This document shows, piece by piece, positions 1 to 11,067 of a stretch of DNA of 64,000 bases. A program made the position numbers and the translations under genes. The DNA lies in contig NZ_NRCJ01000003.1 of NCBI RefSeq assembly GCF_003129965.1, positions 144,288-208,287 of the forward strand, read 5' to 3'. A model generated the notes under the pieces. It did not search any database and was not told where the DNA came from. It was given only the letters and a program-made list of their open reading frames with translations. The stretch comes from Aggregatibacter kilianii. GTDB lineage: Bacteria; Pseudomonadota; Gammaproteobacteria; Enterobacterales; Pasteurellaceae. The first letter of the stretch is position 1. Each line of letters starts with the position of its first letter.

Positions 1-1775
1 TGGCGTTAAAAGAAATTAACGCCGGTGCGAAAAGCTGGTCGGCAAAAGTGGAAATCTTGGTGAATGATAAGTCGATGAAAAAGAAAGTCGTCACCGTTAA
101 GCCAAATCAAGACTTATTTGATCTTTCCAAACAAAATGAGGTTTATCGCACCGGTTATATTTTGGAAGCAATGAACGTGGATGAACAATGGATTCAGTTT
201 TCCGGCGGGTTAAAGGTCACGAAAGGCGTTGATAATTCGCTATTGAAAGATGACATTCAAAAAATGCAAATTCGTCGCACCATCGAGGAACACTTGCGTA
301 AAGAAAAACGTTTAAACCCCTTAGGCATTAAAGTGTTGTCGCTATTTTTTATTGATAAAGTGGATAACTACCGCAACGACGGTAAATTTTATCAATGGTT
401 TGAAGAAATTTATCGCCAATTAACCGATGAAGATCCTGCGGGTGTGCATGAAGGCTATTTCTCTAAAGATAAAAAAGGCGTATTGAAAGATACCAACGGC
501 ACAACGCAGGCGGACAATGACACCTATCATTTGATTATGCGGGATAAAGAAACCTTGTTGTCGTTGGATAAACCGTTGCGTTTTATTTTCTCTCATTCTG
601 CTTTGCGTGAAGGCTGGGATAATCCGAATGTGTTCCAAATTTGTACATTAAATGACACTCATTCGAACATGAAAAAACGGCAAGAAATCGGACGCGGGTT
701 GCGCCTGCCGGTGAACCAATCGGGCGTAAGAAGCCATGAGCGGGATAAAAATATCCTGACGGTGATTGCCAATGAAAGCTATGAGGAATTTGCAACCAAA
801 TTACAGCGGGAAATCGAAGAAGATTGCGGTGTGTCCTTTGATAAAGGGCAAATCAAAAATAAACAAGACCGAAAATATGTACGTTATCGCAAAGATTTTA
901 GCCAACACCCGGAATTTTCCGCCATTTGGGAGCGTATTAAACATCAAACGACTTATCGGGTCAGTTTTTCACAGGATGAACTGGTTCAAAGTGCGGTCAA
1001 AAATGTGGTTAAAATGCCGCGCATTGATGAAGTGAAAATTCGACATGAAAAGGTTGCCTTTGCGATTAATGAAAAAGGCGTAACGCCGGAATATCGTTCT
1101 TCAGGTCAGGCAAAAGCGCAAACGCACTGGGATATTCCCGATGTGTTGGGCGAATTACAGAAGAAAACCGGGCTAACGCGCCAAACCCTTTGTCGCATTT
1201 TGCAGCAATCGGGGCGTTTAAGTGAGATTTACCACAATCCACAACGGTTTATTGATCTGGTTGCGGAAAAAATCAATGAGGCGTTAAGCCACATTATGGC
1301 GGACGGCGTGGAATATCACCGCATTGCAGGCAGAACGTATGAAATGACCTTATTTAAGGATTTTGAGTTTTATCTGAATCAATACAGTTTTGCCGTCACC
1401 AATCAAGCCAAAACCATTTATGAAGGCTATATCGCACTGGATTCCAACACCGAAAATACCTTTGCGCATCATTGTGAAAGCAGTGAAAACGTCGAGTTTT
1501 ATTTTAAACTGCCGAAAAATTTTAAAATACCCACGCCGTTGGGCAACTACAATCCCGACTGGGCGGTAGTATTTAAAGGACAGAATAAGGTTTACTTTGT
1601 GGCGGAAACCAAAAACACCGGCAAGGGCATTCAGCGCGGCGTCGATGAAAATAAACTAGATCCTTCGGAACAAATGAAAATCGCGTATGCCAGAAAGAAT
1701 TTTGAACACTTGCATAACGATTACGATGATCTGGAATATCGCGTGGTAGAAAAAGTGGAAGAACTGGCGATTTAG
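1..1775 (+). CDS. Type III restriction enzyme, Res (helicase/nuclease) subunit, 5' end missing
   Basis: The reading frame is open to the left window edge, so only the C-terminal ~590 residues are present. Type III Res subunits use ATP hydrolysis to communicate between two methylation-free sites and then cut the DNA. Visible parts are helicase motif V/VI material (SALREGWDNPN, then QEIGRGLRLPV at about residues 220-240 of the visible piece) and a C-terminal PD-(D/E)xK nuclease core with PDW followed by VAETKNTGKG, where the catalytic D, E and K lie. The Mod methyltransferase subunit would be expected upstream, outside the window. I saw no uptake signal inside this fragment, and the gene ends just before a dual-USS terminator. 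Family assignment is firm; DNA specificity cannot be read from this subunit. Confidence 0.9.
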   Translation, partial: ALKEINAGAKSWSAKVEILVNDKSMKKKVVTVKPNQDLFDLSKQNEVYRTGYILEAMNVDEQWIQFSGGLKVTKGVDNSLLKDDIQKMQIRRTIEEHLRKEKRLNPLGIKVLSLFFIDKVDNYRNDGKFYQWFEEIYRQLTDEDPAGVHEGYFSKDKKGVLKDTNGTTQADNDTYHLIMRDKETLLSLDKPLRFIFSHSALREGWDNPNVFQICTLNDTHSNMKKRQEIGRGLRLPVNQSGVRSHERDKNILTVIANESYEEFATKLQREIEEDCGVSFDKGQIKNKQDRKYVRYRKDFSQHPEFSAIWERIKHQTTYRVSFSQDELVQSAVKNVVKMPRIDEVKIRHEKVAFAINEKGVTPEYRSSGQAKAQTHWDIPDVLGELQKKTGLTRQTLCRILQQSGRLSEIYHNPQRFIDLVAEKINEALSHIMADGVEYHRIAGRTYEMTLFKDFEFYLNQYSFAVTNQAKTIYEGYIALDSNTENTFAHHCESSENVEFYFKLPKNFKIPTPLGNYNPDWAVVFKGQNKVYFVAETKNTGKGIQRGVDENKLDPSEQMKIAYARKNFEHLHNDYDDLEYRVVEKVEELAI

Positions 1776-1810
1776 TTTCGTTGATTACTTCAACATTCAT
1801 TTCAAAAACA

Positions 1811-1849
1811 GACCGCACTTTGAGCTTGGCGATCAAAGTGCGGTCATTT
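1811..1849. terminator. Dual-USS bidirectional terminator
   Basis: Inverted uptake signals, GACCGCACTTT (1811-1821) and AAAGTGCGGTC (1835-1845), form an 11-bp stem followed by a T-rich stretch. It lies between the convergent res gene and the permease gene and can serve both. Confidence 0.8.
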
Positions 1850-1860
1850 TCCCAAACGTT

Positions 1861-3078
1861 TTATCCCACCACAAACGGCAGATACCCAGCCCGAATGGCG
1901 AATGGGATAGAGGTGATAATCACGCCCAGCACTAAAACCACCGCCAGCGTCAGATTGCCGCCCCAAACTTTATACGGTAGGTTCGGGTGGATTCGGCGGG
2001 CTTTCCATACGAGCGCCACCGGCAGCACCACGGCGTAGAAAGCGAACATTTGTCCGGCGTAGCCGAGGGCTAGAATGAAGCCTTGTGGATAGAACAGGGC
2101 GAAGACGATAGGCGGGATGAAAGTGAGCAAGCCTAGAGAGAAACGCCCTGCGTTGATGTTAAAGGAGCGTTTGAGCAAGTCTTCGATACATTCCAACAAG
2201 CCGATACCCACGCCTAAAAATGAGGTGATTAACGCCAAGGCGGAGAAGATTTTCACTGCATTCGCCATAATGCTGCTTTGCGTGATGGTGAGCGTTGCGG
2301 TGACTAAGCCGTTTAGGGTCGGATCCTGTTGCAGAATTTGCAGAAATTCGTTTTGTGTGAGCAAGCCGTGGGTGGAAAGCTGCCATAAAATGTAGGCGAA
2401 TAAGGTGATACCGGAGCCGACTAAAATGGAAATACGCAGGGCTTTCACGTTGCCGTCGAGGTATTTGTTTAGGCTCGGAATGGAGCCGTGGAAGCCGAAG
2501 GCGGTGAAAAAGACCGGGCTGGCGGAGATGATAAGTGCATTATCAATCGGCATTGCCATGAGGTTGTCCAATTTGATTGCCGGCAACATGAGCGCCAATA
2601 CCACCACAAAAGTGGCGATCATGGTGAAAAACAGCAAGCGGTTGATTTTGTCCACACTGTGCGTGCCGATCACGATAAAGGCGCCGAAGAAAACAGTGAA
2701 GATGAGCACGGCGATTTTGCCCGTGATATCTTTGTCGCCGATGGTCGGCAGGGTGTCCGCCAATAAGGAACCGCCCCCGCTGATGTAAGCCGCGATGAGG
2801 GCGTATAAAAAGATGATTAACACGGCAGTGGCAATGATGCGTCCCGGGCGACTGAAATATTGCTCGGCAAGGGTGCCGATGCCGGCGTCGCTCGGTGCGG
2901 TTTGATAAAGCTCGACGAATAATAAGGCGGTGAAGGTTAAAAGTCCCCATAGGCCTAATAATAAAAGCAGGGTGAAACTGAACCCGATACCGGCGGAGGT
3001 GAGCGGCATTGCCAACATACCTGCCCCAATCATCGTGCCCGACACCAGCAGGGTGCTGCCAACGGTTTTGTTCATCAT
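1861..3078 (-). CDS. tyrP: Aromatic amino acid permease of the HAAAP family (TyrP-like)
   Basis: This 405-residue membrane protein probably imports tyrosine by proton symport. The N-terminus (GSTLLVSGTMIGAGMLAMPL) is the hallmark of the hydroxy/aromatic amino acid permease family (TyrP, Mtr, TnaB), and about eleven hydrophobic segments cover the whole length. The ATG at 3078 is preceded on the minus strand by AAGGA at a suitable distance; a second ATG follows directly. It is divergent from lacZ and ends at a dual-USS terminator. Tyrosine rather than tryptophan is inferred from overall resemblance to Haemophilus TyrP, so the substrate is less certain than the family. Confidence 0.85.
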   Translation of the reverse strand: MMNKTVGSTLLVSGTMIGAGMLAMPLTSAGIGFSFTLLLLLGLWGLLTFTALLFVELYQTAPSDAGIGTLAEQYFSRPGRIIATAVLIIFLYALIAAYISGGGSLLADTLPTIGDKDITGKIAVLIFTVFFGAFIVIGTHSVDKINRLLFFTMIATFVVVLALMLPAIKLDNLMAMPIDNALIISASPVFFTAFGFHGSIPSLNKYLDGNVKALRISILVGSGITLFAYILWQLSTHGLLTQNEFLQILQQDPTLNGLVTATLTITQSSIMANAVKIFSALALITSFLGVGIGLLECIEDLLKRSFNINAGRFSLGLLTFIPPIVFALFYPQGFILALGYAGQMFAFYAVVLPVALVWKARRIHPNLPYKVWGGNLTLAVVLVLGVIITSIPFAIRAGYLPFVVG

Positions 3079-3152
3079 AGATGTTCCTTAAATGTGTATT
3101 GAAAAATTGACAGCGATTGTATTTCAAATTTTACATTCTGTAAAACAAAGAT

Positions 3153-3168
3153 CGTGATATTACTCACA
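3153..3168 (+). promoter_or_regulatory. CRP binding site upstream of lacZ
   Basis: CGTGA-N6-TCACA matches the CRP core TGTGA-N6-TCACA at 9 of 10 positions. Its centre, 3160.5, is about 60 bp upstream of the start point expected from the -10 box at 3208-3213. That is class I activator spacing and is consistent with catabolite control of lacZ. Confidence 0.7.
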
Positions 3169-3184
3169 AAATTTTAATTTTAGA

Positions 3185-3213
3185 TGAAATTCATGGTGCG
3201 GATTGAGTATAGT
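3185..3213 (+). promoter_or_regulatory. Predicted lacZ promoter
   Basis: The -10 box is TATAGT (3208-3213). The hexamer 17 bp upstream, TGAAAT (3185-3190), is a poor -35, as expected for an activator-dependent promoter below the CRP site. No lac repressor gene or clear lac operator palindrome was seen nearby. Confidence 0.55.
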
Positions 3214-3235
3214 AGGCACTTTCACCAAGCAGTAA

Positions 3236-6273
<3,038 letters not shown>

Positions 6274-6274
<1 letters not shown>

Positions 6275-6305
6275 CCTATATTTTTACTTGGAATATTAGG
6301 TTTTT
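6274..6305 (+). terminator. lacZ terminator
   Basis: ACCTATATT (6274-6282) pairs imperfectly with AATATTAGGT (6292-6301), followed by a short T run. It separates lacZ from the Srf-type locus. Confidence 0.6.
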
Positions 6306-6379
6306 AGCGGTTTTTGCGGTAAAATCCCGCCCGATTAACACCTTGATAAGCGATAAGATTTTCAACTTGAGGACTGTGT

Positions 6380-7999
6380 ATGTTAAGCACTCTTTTAAGA
6401 ACCGGCGATATAAAAGATTATACCGCTCTTGGACAAGACGGCCAGGCGGTGTATTCCGTTGCTTCCCAATTACGCGACACCATTCGCCTGAAACGCGGCA
6501 GAATGTTTTCCGATTATCTGGCGATTCCGCAACGCAATGACCAAGGCAGCAAAATTGACTGGTATGTGCCTTTTGAATCGGAGCGCGCCGACGGCAAATA
6601 CATGATTATTCCTTGGTCTTCCGCCACCGATGAGGAACGTCAACAAGCCCTTGCCGAGCTGAAAGTATTTGAAAAAAACATGGCGGATCTCGGCTTGGAA
6701 ATGAGCAAACAAGCCAACCTAAAAGGCGATCAACTGCTGTTTTCCCGTCTGCTTTGGGCGGAGCCGAACAACCCGCAATCCGCCGAAAACCTAAAAGCCC
6801 TTCGCTTTCCAAACCCGGAACATGTTTACTTGGTGAATAATCGCCCGGTGATTACCTTCTGGGGCTTCATTGAGAAAAACACCAATTTGCACGGTGATCC
6901 GTTCCTCAGCTTAAAACCTGCCGCGCCCTTAGTGGCAGCCGCACCGATTCCTGAAGCCGCTGCCGAACCGACCAAGAAAAACATGTCTTGGCTGTGGTGG
7001 TTGCTACCTTTGTTATTGTTGCTTGCCTTGCTGCTTTGCTATTTGCTCGGTTGTTTTGATTCTGCTAGCAAGAAAATCGAATTGGATCCGCTGACCAAGC
7101 AGGAAGTGCAAAAAACACCTGAAAAAACCACCGCACTTTTAGACGATAAAGAGAAAAAGGACGAGAAACAAGCGCTTGTGGTTGATGATAAAAAAGACAG
7201 CGTGGTGAACATCAACGGCTCGAGTTATCGTTATGTGAACGGTCGATGGGTAGATGCCAACGGCACGGTGGTTTCCGATACCAACTTGGTAAGTGAGCTA
7301 AATAAAGCGGCTGAGGTGAATGCGACGGATAACACTGCTGTCACCGGCAATACCGATGTGAAGACTGATGTCACCGCAGAGAATAAAACCGATTTAGCCA
7401 ATGAACTAAATAAAGACGAGCTGAACAAAGGCTTGGCACAGAACGAGTTGGATAAAAATCAGGTGAATCCGAATGATCCGAAATTGCCGCCGGCGGATCC
7501 GAACCTGAACGGGAAGGATAAAAATAATCCGCAAACAGATAATAAAACCGATGTCAAAACTGACAATAAAACGGATAACAAAGCTGATAGTAAGACCGAT
7601 GTCAATGGCAATAAGCCGGACAATACGGCTCAACAAAAACTGCAAATTCCGGAAAACAGTCTGAAAGAAGGCAAAGTGGACTTCCTGAACGGCGCGTGGA
7701 ATGCGGGCGGCGGTATTCAGGATAAGACTACCGGTAAACCGATGCGGTTGAGCTATAACTTTGACGATAAAGGTAAAGGTCAGGTGACGCTACAACGCGG
7801 TGACGGCGTGAAATGTGTAGGTGATGTGAATGCCAACGTGAGCGGCGGTGGATTGACCATTTCCAATAAGAACGTGGCAAGTTGCAGCGACGGCACCACT
7901 TATCAATTGCCGGAAATCAGCTGTAAACCGAATAGCGCGTCGGCGGATTGTAACGGTTCTTACGGCGACAATCAGTTCCCGATTACCATTAAGAAATAA
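6380..7999 (+). CDS. SrfA-family bitopic membrane protein
   Basis: First gene of the Srf-type locus, 539 residues. Residues 1-200 form a cytosolic domain of the SrfA type, ending with the signature VYLVNNRPVITFWGF. One membrane segment follows (about 203-226, starting at MSWLWW and preceded by KK), then a long hydrophilic linker rich in Asp, Lys, Asn and Thr with repeated KTD and DNKTD units (about 235-420). The small C-terminal domain (about 425-539) has four cysteines that could form disulfides in the periplasm. GAGG lies 8 nt before the ATG. The same N-terminal domain recurs in the four paralogs at 21666-27451. SrfA is known as a Salmonella SsrB-activated gene product of unsettled biochemistry; envelope function here is inference. 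Confidence 0.75.
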   Translation: MLSTLLRTGDIKDYTALGQDGQAVYSVASQLRDTIRLKRGRMFSDYLAIPQRNDQGSKIDWYVPFESERADGKYMIIPWSSATDEERQQALAELKVFEKNMADLGLEMSKQANLKGDQLLFSRLLWAEPNNPQSAENLKALRFPNPEHVYLVNNRPVITFWGFIEKNTNLHGDPFLSLKPAAPLVAAAPIPEAAAEPTKKNMSWLWWLLPLLLLLALLLCYLLGCFDSASKKIELDPLTKQEVQKTPEKTTALLDDKEKKDEKQALVVDDKKDSVVNINGSSYRYVNGRWVDANGTVVSDTNLVSELNKAAEVNATDNTAVTGNTDVKTDVTAENKTDLANELNKDELNKGLAQNELDKNQVNPNDPKLPPADPNLNGKDKNNPQTDNKTDVKTDNKTDNKADSKTDVNGNKPDNTAQQKLQIPENSLKEGKVDFLNGAWNAGGGIQDKTTGKPMRLSYNFDDKGKGQVTLQRGDGVKCVGDVNANVSGGGLTISNKNVASCSDGTTYQLPEISCKPNSASADCNGSYGDNQFPITIKK

Positions 8000-8019
8000 G
8001 CATGATAGAGAGATAGACT

Positions 8020-11000
8020 ATGTTTCCTGAATTACATCATTTTGGTAAAGAGCTTTCTTTAGTGATGAACAGCGGCGTGCAATTTATCGATTTTGCGCTG
8101 AACATCAACTGGAAAGATAAAGCCTGGCGCGAAAAAGGCAATGGTAATTTCGTGTCATCCGCCGTGAACGGTCCGTTGCGCCGTTTAATCGCCGATAAGA
8201 ACGGCGAAGGTTACTGCGACCCGAGTCGCCCCGGGATTTTGGTGCGCACCGAACAAGAAATCAGCGTAGAACAATCCTTTAAATTATTTGACGGCGTTTG
8301 GTTGCCGGTGCCGGTGTTGCGCACCGTGCCGCCCGATCGTTTTGATGAAGGGCCGTACAACTGGGCGCGCGTGCGTATCGTAGCGTTGGAAGAGGGCGCG
8401 GATCCGGACGGTTATACCCACCGCGTCACTTTTGCGTTTGATACCAAAATTTTCCCGAACAGCCAAGATACCGCTTATTTGGCACCGACCGGTGAAGACG
8501 TGCGCTCCGGCGTGTTGTTCGGTTTGGCGCATCAATCCGATCAAATGTCCTGGTTCCTGGATTTCAACTGGGTAAATAATTGGTTGTTGGAATTGTTTAA
8601 AGAATTAGCACCGGAAGCCAATCGGTTAAAAATTCATCCGGAAGATTTGGTACAGGAAATCGAACGCAAAGTTCACCAAGGGCATTATCTCAATATTTTG
8701 GCGATTTTAGGTTCTGAAATCGCCATGCCGAGAATCAAAGTGGTTTCCAACAAAACCGATGACATCATGAAAGCCATTCCGGTAGATATGGTGCTGGATG
8801 TGGGCAACTCCCGTACTTGCGGTATTCTCATTGAAGACCATGTGCAGGAAAAAGACGGGTTGAAAAAACGTTATGAATTGGAATTGCGTGATTTAACCAA
8901 CCCGGAACGTATTTACAGCGAGCCGTTTGAAAGCCGTGTGGAATTTGCCCAAGCCTTTTTCGGCAAGGATCATTGGTCATTGCAAAGCGGTCGCCGCGAT
9001 GCCTTCCAATGGCCGACCATCGCCCGCGTGGGAAAAGAGGCGGGACGTTTGGCAAGTCGCCGTAACGGTAATGAAGGATCCACCGGGTTATCCAGCCCGA
9101 AACGTTATTTGTGGGATTTGGATAAATACGAGCAAATGTGGCGCTTCAATTCCGCTTATGTCAAAACCGATCACGAGCCTTATGCTACGGCGGAACCGCT
9201 GTCCGGCTTAATTAACGAATACGGCGAAGCGTTACATATTTTACGCGATGACGTGGAAGAAGAGTTTGAGCGCAAAATGCCGGTGTTCCAACCGAAATAT
9301 TCCCGCAGTTCTTTAATGACGTTTATGTTGTCGGAAGTGTTAATGCACGCTTTAATGCAAATTAACAGCCCGGCGCAACGCGCCAAACTGGAACATTCCC
9401 GCACCCCGCGTTTCCTGCGTTCTATCATCTTAACCATTCCGCCGGCAATGCCGAAGCCGGAACGGGAAATTTTCAAAAATGCCATGTATCAGGCAATCGG
9501 GCTGGTGTGGAAAAGTTTGGGTTGGGATAAATCCGACGATAACTTTGATTTCGCTACCCCGGAAGGCAGAGAAAAATATTGGCCGATGTTGCCGGAAGTG
9601 CATATTCAGTGGGATGAAGCTACTTGCGGACAAATCGTATATTTATTTAATGAAACGCAAAATAACTACGGTGGTCGCCCGGAAGAATTTTTTGCCGCCT
9701 TATCCCGCCCGGATAAATTGGCAAAAGATAAATCGATCACTATCGCCAGCGTAGATATTGGCGGCGGTACCACGGATTTGGTGATCAACAAATATAAAAT
9801 GGATTACGGCGAAAACAGCAATACTAACAGCAGTAACGCCTACATTGAACCGGAGCAGTTATTCCGCGACGGTTTCAAAGTGGCGGGAGATGATATTTTG
9901 CTGGATATAATTCGTGATATTGTGGTTCCCGCATTAAGCAACGGTTTGAAACAAGCCGGTTTGCGCGATCCCGAACCGATTCTGGCGCAATATATCGGTT
10001 CACAAACCCTGAAAGTACAAGATGCCTTGTTGCGTCAACAGCTTACGTTACAAGTGTTTAGTCCGATCGGTTTGCGTATTTTGAAAGAATATGAAGAATT
10101 CGATCCGTTCGGCTCCGAGAATACCTTAGCCGGCGCAACCTTCCGTAGCTTGCTGGCACAAGTGGATGAGCCGACGGAAAATGTGCTGAATTACATTAAT
10201 ACGCCGATTGCCCGTGAACTTGGCGATCCGAATTTTAATATTCTGGATTTACCGATTCATGTGGATTTGGCGGCGATTCATAAATTATTTATTCGCGGGC
10301 ATTTTGATATTTGTAAAACTTTCAATGCGTTATGCGAAATTATCAATTTATATCAATGTGATGTCTTGTTATTAACGGGTCGTCCTTCCCGTTTGCCGGG
10401 GGTACAAAGTTTCTTCCGTACCCGTTTGCCGTTGCCGGTGGGACGTATTATGCCGTTGCATCATTATCGCACCGGCAACTGGTATCCGTTCCATAAACAA
10501 GGGCGCATTGACGATCCGAAAACCACCGCTGCCGTGGGCGCCATGCTGTGTTTCTTAAGTAACAATATGCGTTTGCCGAACTTCTATTTCCGTGCGGCGT
10601 CTATGCGTTCTTATTCTACTATCCGCTACATCGGCTTGTTGGATAACAATAATGTGATCAAAGACAGCAATCTGTATTACTCGGAAATTGATTTGGATAA
10701 TGAGGATTACGACTTCCCGGATACGGAATTTGAGGTGCGCGGGGCAATGCGTATCGGTTTCCGTCAGTTAAACGTAGAACGTTGGGTGGCTTCACCGATT
10801 TATTTATTAACCATTGAAAATGATGACATTAAACGCCGCTTAGCCATTGACGGTACGGTGTTGAAAGTGGTGCTCGGCGTGAAAAATAAAAATGGTTCGG
10901 GCAACAGTCAGGAAAGTGCGGAGAATTTTTACATTAAATCCGTTTCCGCTTCCGACGGACGTTCTTGTCGTCGCAACGAAGATATTAAATTGACCTTGAA

Positions 11001-11067
11001 CACCATGGTGGATGCCGGTTTAGGCGAAACGCAATATTGGTTAGATAGTGGATGTGTGAAAAGATGA
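8020..11067 (+). CDS. srfB: SrfB-family protein, Hsp70/actin-fold ATPase-like
   Basis: A 1015-residue protein of the SrfB family. Its ATPase-like core has a phosphate-1 motif near D260 (DVGNSRTCG), a phosphate-2 motif at 579-586 (DIGGGTTD) and an adenosine-type motif near 781-790 (DVLLLTGRPSRLPG), the order found in Hsp70, actin and MreB-type proteins. There is no signal peptide, so it should be cytosolic. It starts 20 bp after the SrfA-like gene and overlaps srfC by ATGA, so SrfB and SrfC are probably made in step. Known: SrfB is listed as a putative virulence factor in enterobacteria. Inferred: an ATP-driven chaperone or assembly factor for the membrane paralogs of this locus. Confidence 0.85.
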   Translation: MFPELHHFGKELSLVMNSGVQFIDFALNINWKDKAWREKGNGNFVSSAVNGPLRRLIADKNGEGYCDPSRPGILVRTEQEISVEQSFKLFDGVWLPVPVLRTVPPDRFDEGPYNWARVRIVALEEGADPDGYTHRVTFAFDTKIFPNSQDTAYLAPTGEDVRSGVLFGLAHQSDQMSWFLDFNWVNNWLLELFKELAPEANRLKIHPEDLVQEIERKVHQGHYLNILAILGSEIAMPRIKVVSNKTDDIMKAIPVDMVLDVGNSRTCGILIEDHVQEKDGLKKRYELELRDLTNPERIYSEPFESRVEFAQAFFGKDHWSLQSGRRDAFQWPTIARVGKEAGRLASRRNGNEGSTGLSSPKRYLWDLDKYEQMWRFNSAYVKTDHEPYATAEPLSGLINEYGEALHILRDDVEEEFERKMPVFQPKYSRSSLMTFMLSEVLMHALMQINSPAQRAKLEHSRTPRFLRSIILTIPPAMPKPEREIFKNAMYQAIGLVWKSLGWDKSDDNFDFATPEGREKYWPMLPEVHIQWDEATCGQIVYLFNETQNNYGGRPEEFFAALSRPDKLAKDKSITIASVDIGGGTTDLVINKYKMDYGENSNTNSSNAYIEPEQLFRDGFKVAGDDILLDIIRDIVVPALSNGLKQAGLRDPEPILAQYIGSQTLKVQDALLRQQLTLQVFSPIGLRILKEYEEFDPFGSENTLAGATFRSLLAQVDEPTENVLNYINTPIARELGDPNFNILDLPIHVDLAAIHKLFIRGHFDICKTFNALCEIINLYQCDVLLLTGRPSRLPGVQSFFRTRLPLPVGRIMPLHHYRTGNWYPFHKQGRIDDPKTTAAVGAMLCFLSNNMRLPNFYFRAASMRSYSTIRYIGLLDNNNVIKDSNLYYSEIDLDNEDYDFPDTEFEVRGAMRIGFRQLNVERWVASPIYLLTIENDDIKRRLAIDGTVLKVVLGVKNKNGSGNSQESAENFYIKSVSASDGRSCRRNEDIKLTLNTMVDAGLGETQYWLDSGCVKR

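Noticed and set aside
2405..2788. Plus-strand open frame of 127 codons antisense to tyrP
   Set aside because: It is the reverse shadow of a membrane-protein gene; composition and position give no support for a separate gene.
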